Below are positions 62,081 through 64,000 of a stretch of 64,000 bases of DNA, one piece after another. Both the position numbers and the translations under genes were made by a program. The notes beneath the pieces were generated by a model. That model did not search any database. It was not told the DNA's origin and saw only the letters and a program-made list of their open reading frames with translations. This stretch comes from G963665975 sp963665975. Lineage in GTDB: Bacteria; Bacteroidota; Rhodothermia; Rhodothermales; Bin80. Numbering within the stretch: position 1 is the stretch's first letter; each line of letters opens with the position of its first letter. The stretch is from positions 1 to 64,000 of the forward strand of contig OY762508.1 in NCBI GenBank assembly GCA_963665975.1, given 5' to 3'.

Positions 62081-64000
62081 ATGGCTGACCTGCTACGGAG
62101 CGCCGGCGTATCCGTAGTGGTATCAATTATGATGGCGGGAATTGTCTGCGCGCAGATTACCGTTACAGAGACAGAGGAGGGAATCGAGATCTCCAATGGT
62201 CTCGTAAAGGCCGCCTTCGCAACGGATTCCGCCGGGATAACGCAGGCGTTCTTTGCGGCCAGGGATGGACAGTGGGTGCGTGTTGCGGAGGCATTTCGGC
62301 CGCCCAGTCCTCGACCAACCAATACGACTGCGTTGTACCTGGACCGATCCAATGAGCATGGACGTGCACTGCGCGTGGCAGAAGAGTATAGAATAATCGT
62401 TTCCGATGTGCTGGAGACCGTTGAAGTGACGCAGCGTGATTCCGGCCAGGTGCAGGTAGAGCTGGTCGGCGAGACAGCGAAGGCGCGCGTCAGTCAAGTC
62501 GTTATCCTTCGTACGGGAGAATCATCCGTACATATTGATGTCCGAGGCGAACTCCTGGATGACCCGCCACGCCTCGAGTATCTGCTCTCTCCCTTTGTTT
62601 TCGCTGAGTCAGGGCCACCCGATTTCAGCCATGCCCCGGCCTACAAGCGCTCACCAGGTGACGTTATCGGAGATCGGGCTTTCTTTTCACCTGCTTCCAT
62701 TGTGCAAACGGGTGACTTGCTTGCAGCAATTGTCCCCGACGTGGACCAAATCAACGAACACGCCGTGTTTGCTGAAGGGGCCCGGCCTCAAAAGCATCGT
62801 TGGATTTTCGGCGTTCCCATCGACTCAAGCAGGATCTCCTTACCGGCTGTTCTGGACCTGGAGCTCGTCTCAGGGATGACCAGCAACCCGCTCTTGGCTT
62901 ATGGCCTCATGGACGTAATAACGGAGCAGCATGTCTTCTGGCGGCACGAAAATGCAGGCGGCACGCTGGTTCGCACGCTGTCCGACAATGTCGTTCGCTA
63001 CGGCATGGATCTTCTCATCAGTGCCGATGCGGCCCCCAACCTTGGCTATCGCCAGGTCGCCAGTTTCCTGTGGCAACACTACGGCACACACTACATGCAG
63101 CGGCCCCGTCCGCAGGCCATGCCGTTTGCCGACTACGCCGAAGTGTTTTATCCAGCCAGCTTCGCGTACAAGGGCTACACCGTCGAACTTTTGGGCGGGT
63201 TACCTGAAATGGTTCACAGAGACCCAAGCGGCCCGGATTCCTTGGACTCCTGGCAGCAATGGGAGATGGCCGACCAGGCGATGGGAGCGTTGCGCCTTAC
63301 GGCTCCTCAGTGGTTCCATCTGGCCTACAACACGGCATGGTGGAATAATGTCGCCGATGCCACCGGGCTTTACTATTGGGGGCAGCAACTGAGCGACGCT
63401 TCACTTGTCGACAAGGCCCGGCGCATCGTCAATCTTACGCTTTCTGCACCGCAGAATGACGGCCTGTTCCCTTCGCTGTATGATCTTAATGAGCAGCACT
63501 GGAAGCGCAGCCTCTGGCGCTTTCCAAGCCAGGGGTATAATCCGGACGAAACTCGGAACTACTGGAACTGGGAAGACGGGGACTACCAGACTGCTTCTGC
63601 AAGTGTGACTGCGGGCTACTTAATGGAATTCTATCGCTTGTTCGAGCAGGATCCACGCATCCTGGAATACGTCCAGCACTACGGTGAATTCCTGATTGGC
63701 CGAATTGCATCGGATGGGAGCGTGCCTGCCTGGTTCGACGAGCATCTCAACGCTCGGCCAAGTATGCGTTGGAATGCTGAAGGCGGAGCGCACATGTGGG
63801 TCCTGAGCGAGCTGTTTCGCGCAACAGGAGAGGAGCGGTTCATGGATGCGGCAACGAAAGCCGCGCAGTTTTTGCTGGACGAAGTCCTGCCTACGCATCG
63901 ATGGGTCGATTTCGAGGCCCTTTACTCGTGCGCAGTGAAGGCCGAGAGTTTTTTTGATACACGGACAGGGCAGCCGCCACGCAACGCAATGGCCATGTCC
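62081..64000 (+). CDS. Secreted six-hairpin-glycosidase-like protein, 3' end outside the window
   Basis: The frame from ATG 62081 (alternative ATG 62021, in frame) runs without a stop to the right edge, 640 codons so far. A signal peptide (VSVVVSIMMAGIVCAQ) precedes a beta-rich N-terminal domain (about 25-330). Next is a helical region with repeated aromatic helices (WFHLAYNTAWWNNVADATGL, DYQTASASVTAGYLMEFYRL, AEGGAHMWVLSELFRATGEE, RFMDAATKAAQFLLDEVLP) that looks like the (alpha/alpha)6 barrel of six-hairpin glycosidases or polysaccharide lyases. The family cannot be named by eye and the catalytic residues are not assigned. Its position after two sulfatases suggests depolymerisation of the desulfated glycan. 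Confidence 0.78.
   Translation, partial: MADLLRSAGVSVVVSIMMAGIVCAQITVTETEEGIEISNGLVKAAFATDSAGITQAFFAARDGQWVRVAEAFRPPSPRPTNTTALYLDRSNEHGRALRVAEEYRIIVSDVLETVEVTQRDSGQVQVELVGETAKARVSQVVILRTGESSVHIDVRGELLDDPPRLEYLLSPFVFAESGPPDFSHAPAYKRSPGDVIGDRAFFSPASIVQTGDLLAAIVPDVDQINEHAVFAEGARPQKHRWIFGVPIDSSRISLPAVLDLELVSGMTSNPLLAYGLMDVITEQHVFWRHENAGGTLVRTLSDNVVRYGMDLLISADAAPNLGYRQVASFLWQHYGTHYMQRPRPQAMPFADYAEVFYPASFAYKGYTVELLGGLPEMVHRDPSGPDSLDSWQQWEMADQAMGALRLTAPQWFHLAYNTAWWNNVADATGLYYWGQQLSDASLVDKARRIVNLTLSAPQNDGLFPSLYDLNEQHWKRSLWRFPSQGYNPDETRNYWNWEDGDYQTASASVTAGYLMEFYRLFEQDPRILEYVQHYGEFLIGRIASDGSVPAWFDEHLNARPSMRWNAEGGAHMWVLSELFRATGEERFMDAATKAAQFLLDEVLPTHRWVDFEALYSCAVKAESFFDTRTGQPPRNAMAMS

Noticed and set aside
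10..64000. tRNA or rRNA genes and CRISPR arrays
   Set aside because: No TTCRA-type T-loop with a matching acceptor stem, no rRNA signature and no regularly spaced palindromic repeats with unique spacers were found by eye.

Overview
The window looks like the chromosome of a member of the FCB group, most likely Bacteroidota/Rhodothermota. It has a SusC/SusD pair, a second TonB-dependent receptor next to a PorV-like protein and a FlgD/Por-type C-terminal domain, a GWxTD-domain protein and a CRTAC1 (FG-GAP/ASPIC-UnbV) lipoprotein. The DUF1553/DUF1501 pair is best known from Planctomycetes but here sits among Bacteroidota-type genes. The lineage is inferred from gene families; no rRNA or tRNA gene was recognised.

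Layout. 0-0.7 kb: 3' end of guaB. 0.9-8.2 kb: a SusC/SusD operon whose susD is hit at its 3' end by an IS66-family element (2447 bp, 8-bp target duplication). The element replaces the native C-terminal tail of SusD; the detached tail and a hairpin terminator lie beyond it. 8.3-9.9 kb: a broken beta-propeller gene and a decayed copy of the susD 3' end that still carries the native tail. 10-12.5 kb: a minus-strand group (small cysteine-containing protein, beta-barrel protein, DUF547 protein). 12.8-23.3 kb: IS3-type transposase remnant, GT87-like mannosyltransferase, OmpA fragment cut by an IS21 element, a small secreted protein with a stop in its signal peptide, a large two-barrel coiled-coil outer membrane protein, and a second IS66 copy in opposite orientation with its own target duplication.

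24-33.5 kb: a better preserved region. A Gfo/Idh oxidoreductase and a GWxTD protein are read to the left. Divergently, a lipoprotein of the CRTAC1 type, an M24 peptidase, a glycosyltransferase and an RsbW-like kinase are read to the right. 33.5-43.7 kb: a degraded genomic island. It has a glycoside-hydrolase-like fragment, two intact adjacent HNH nucleases (possible defence pair), a Sel1 protein, a DUF4143 ATPase broken by one stop codon behind three 22-bp repeats, an RDD protein, a VapBC pair with a frameshifted toxin, a P4-type integrase remnant, a DUF4345 membrane protein and mobilisation-like debris.

43.8-64 kb: carbohydrate and surface functions. A GT87-like glycosyltransferase is fused to a methyltransferase. 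DUF1501 and DUF1553 (cytochrome/LamG) proteins follow on the minus strand. After a candidate promoter and a perfect 16-bp palindrome come a TonB-dependent receptor, a secreted FlgD/Por-CTD-type protein and a PorV-like protein. Then come sulfatase, ankyrin protein, second sulfatase and a six-hairpin-glycosidase-like secreted protein running off the right edge. The last block suggests uptake and desulfation of a sulfated glycan. Overall the window mixes surface glycan genes with heavy transposon activity and many broken genes.
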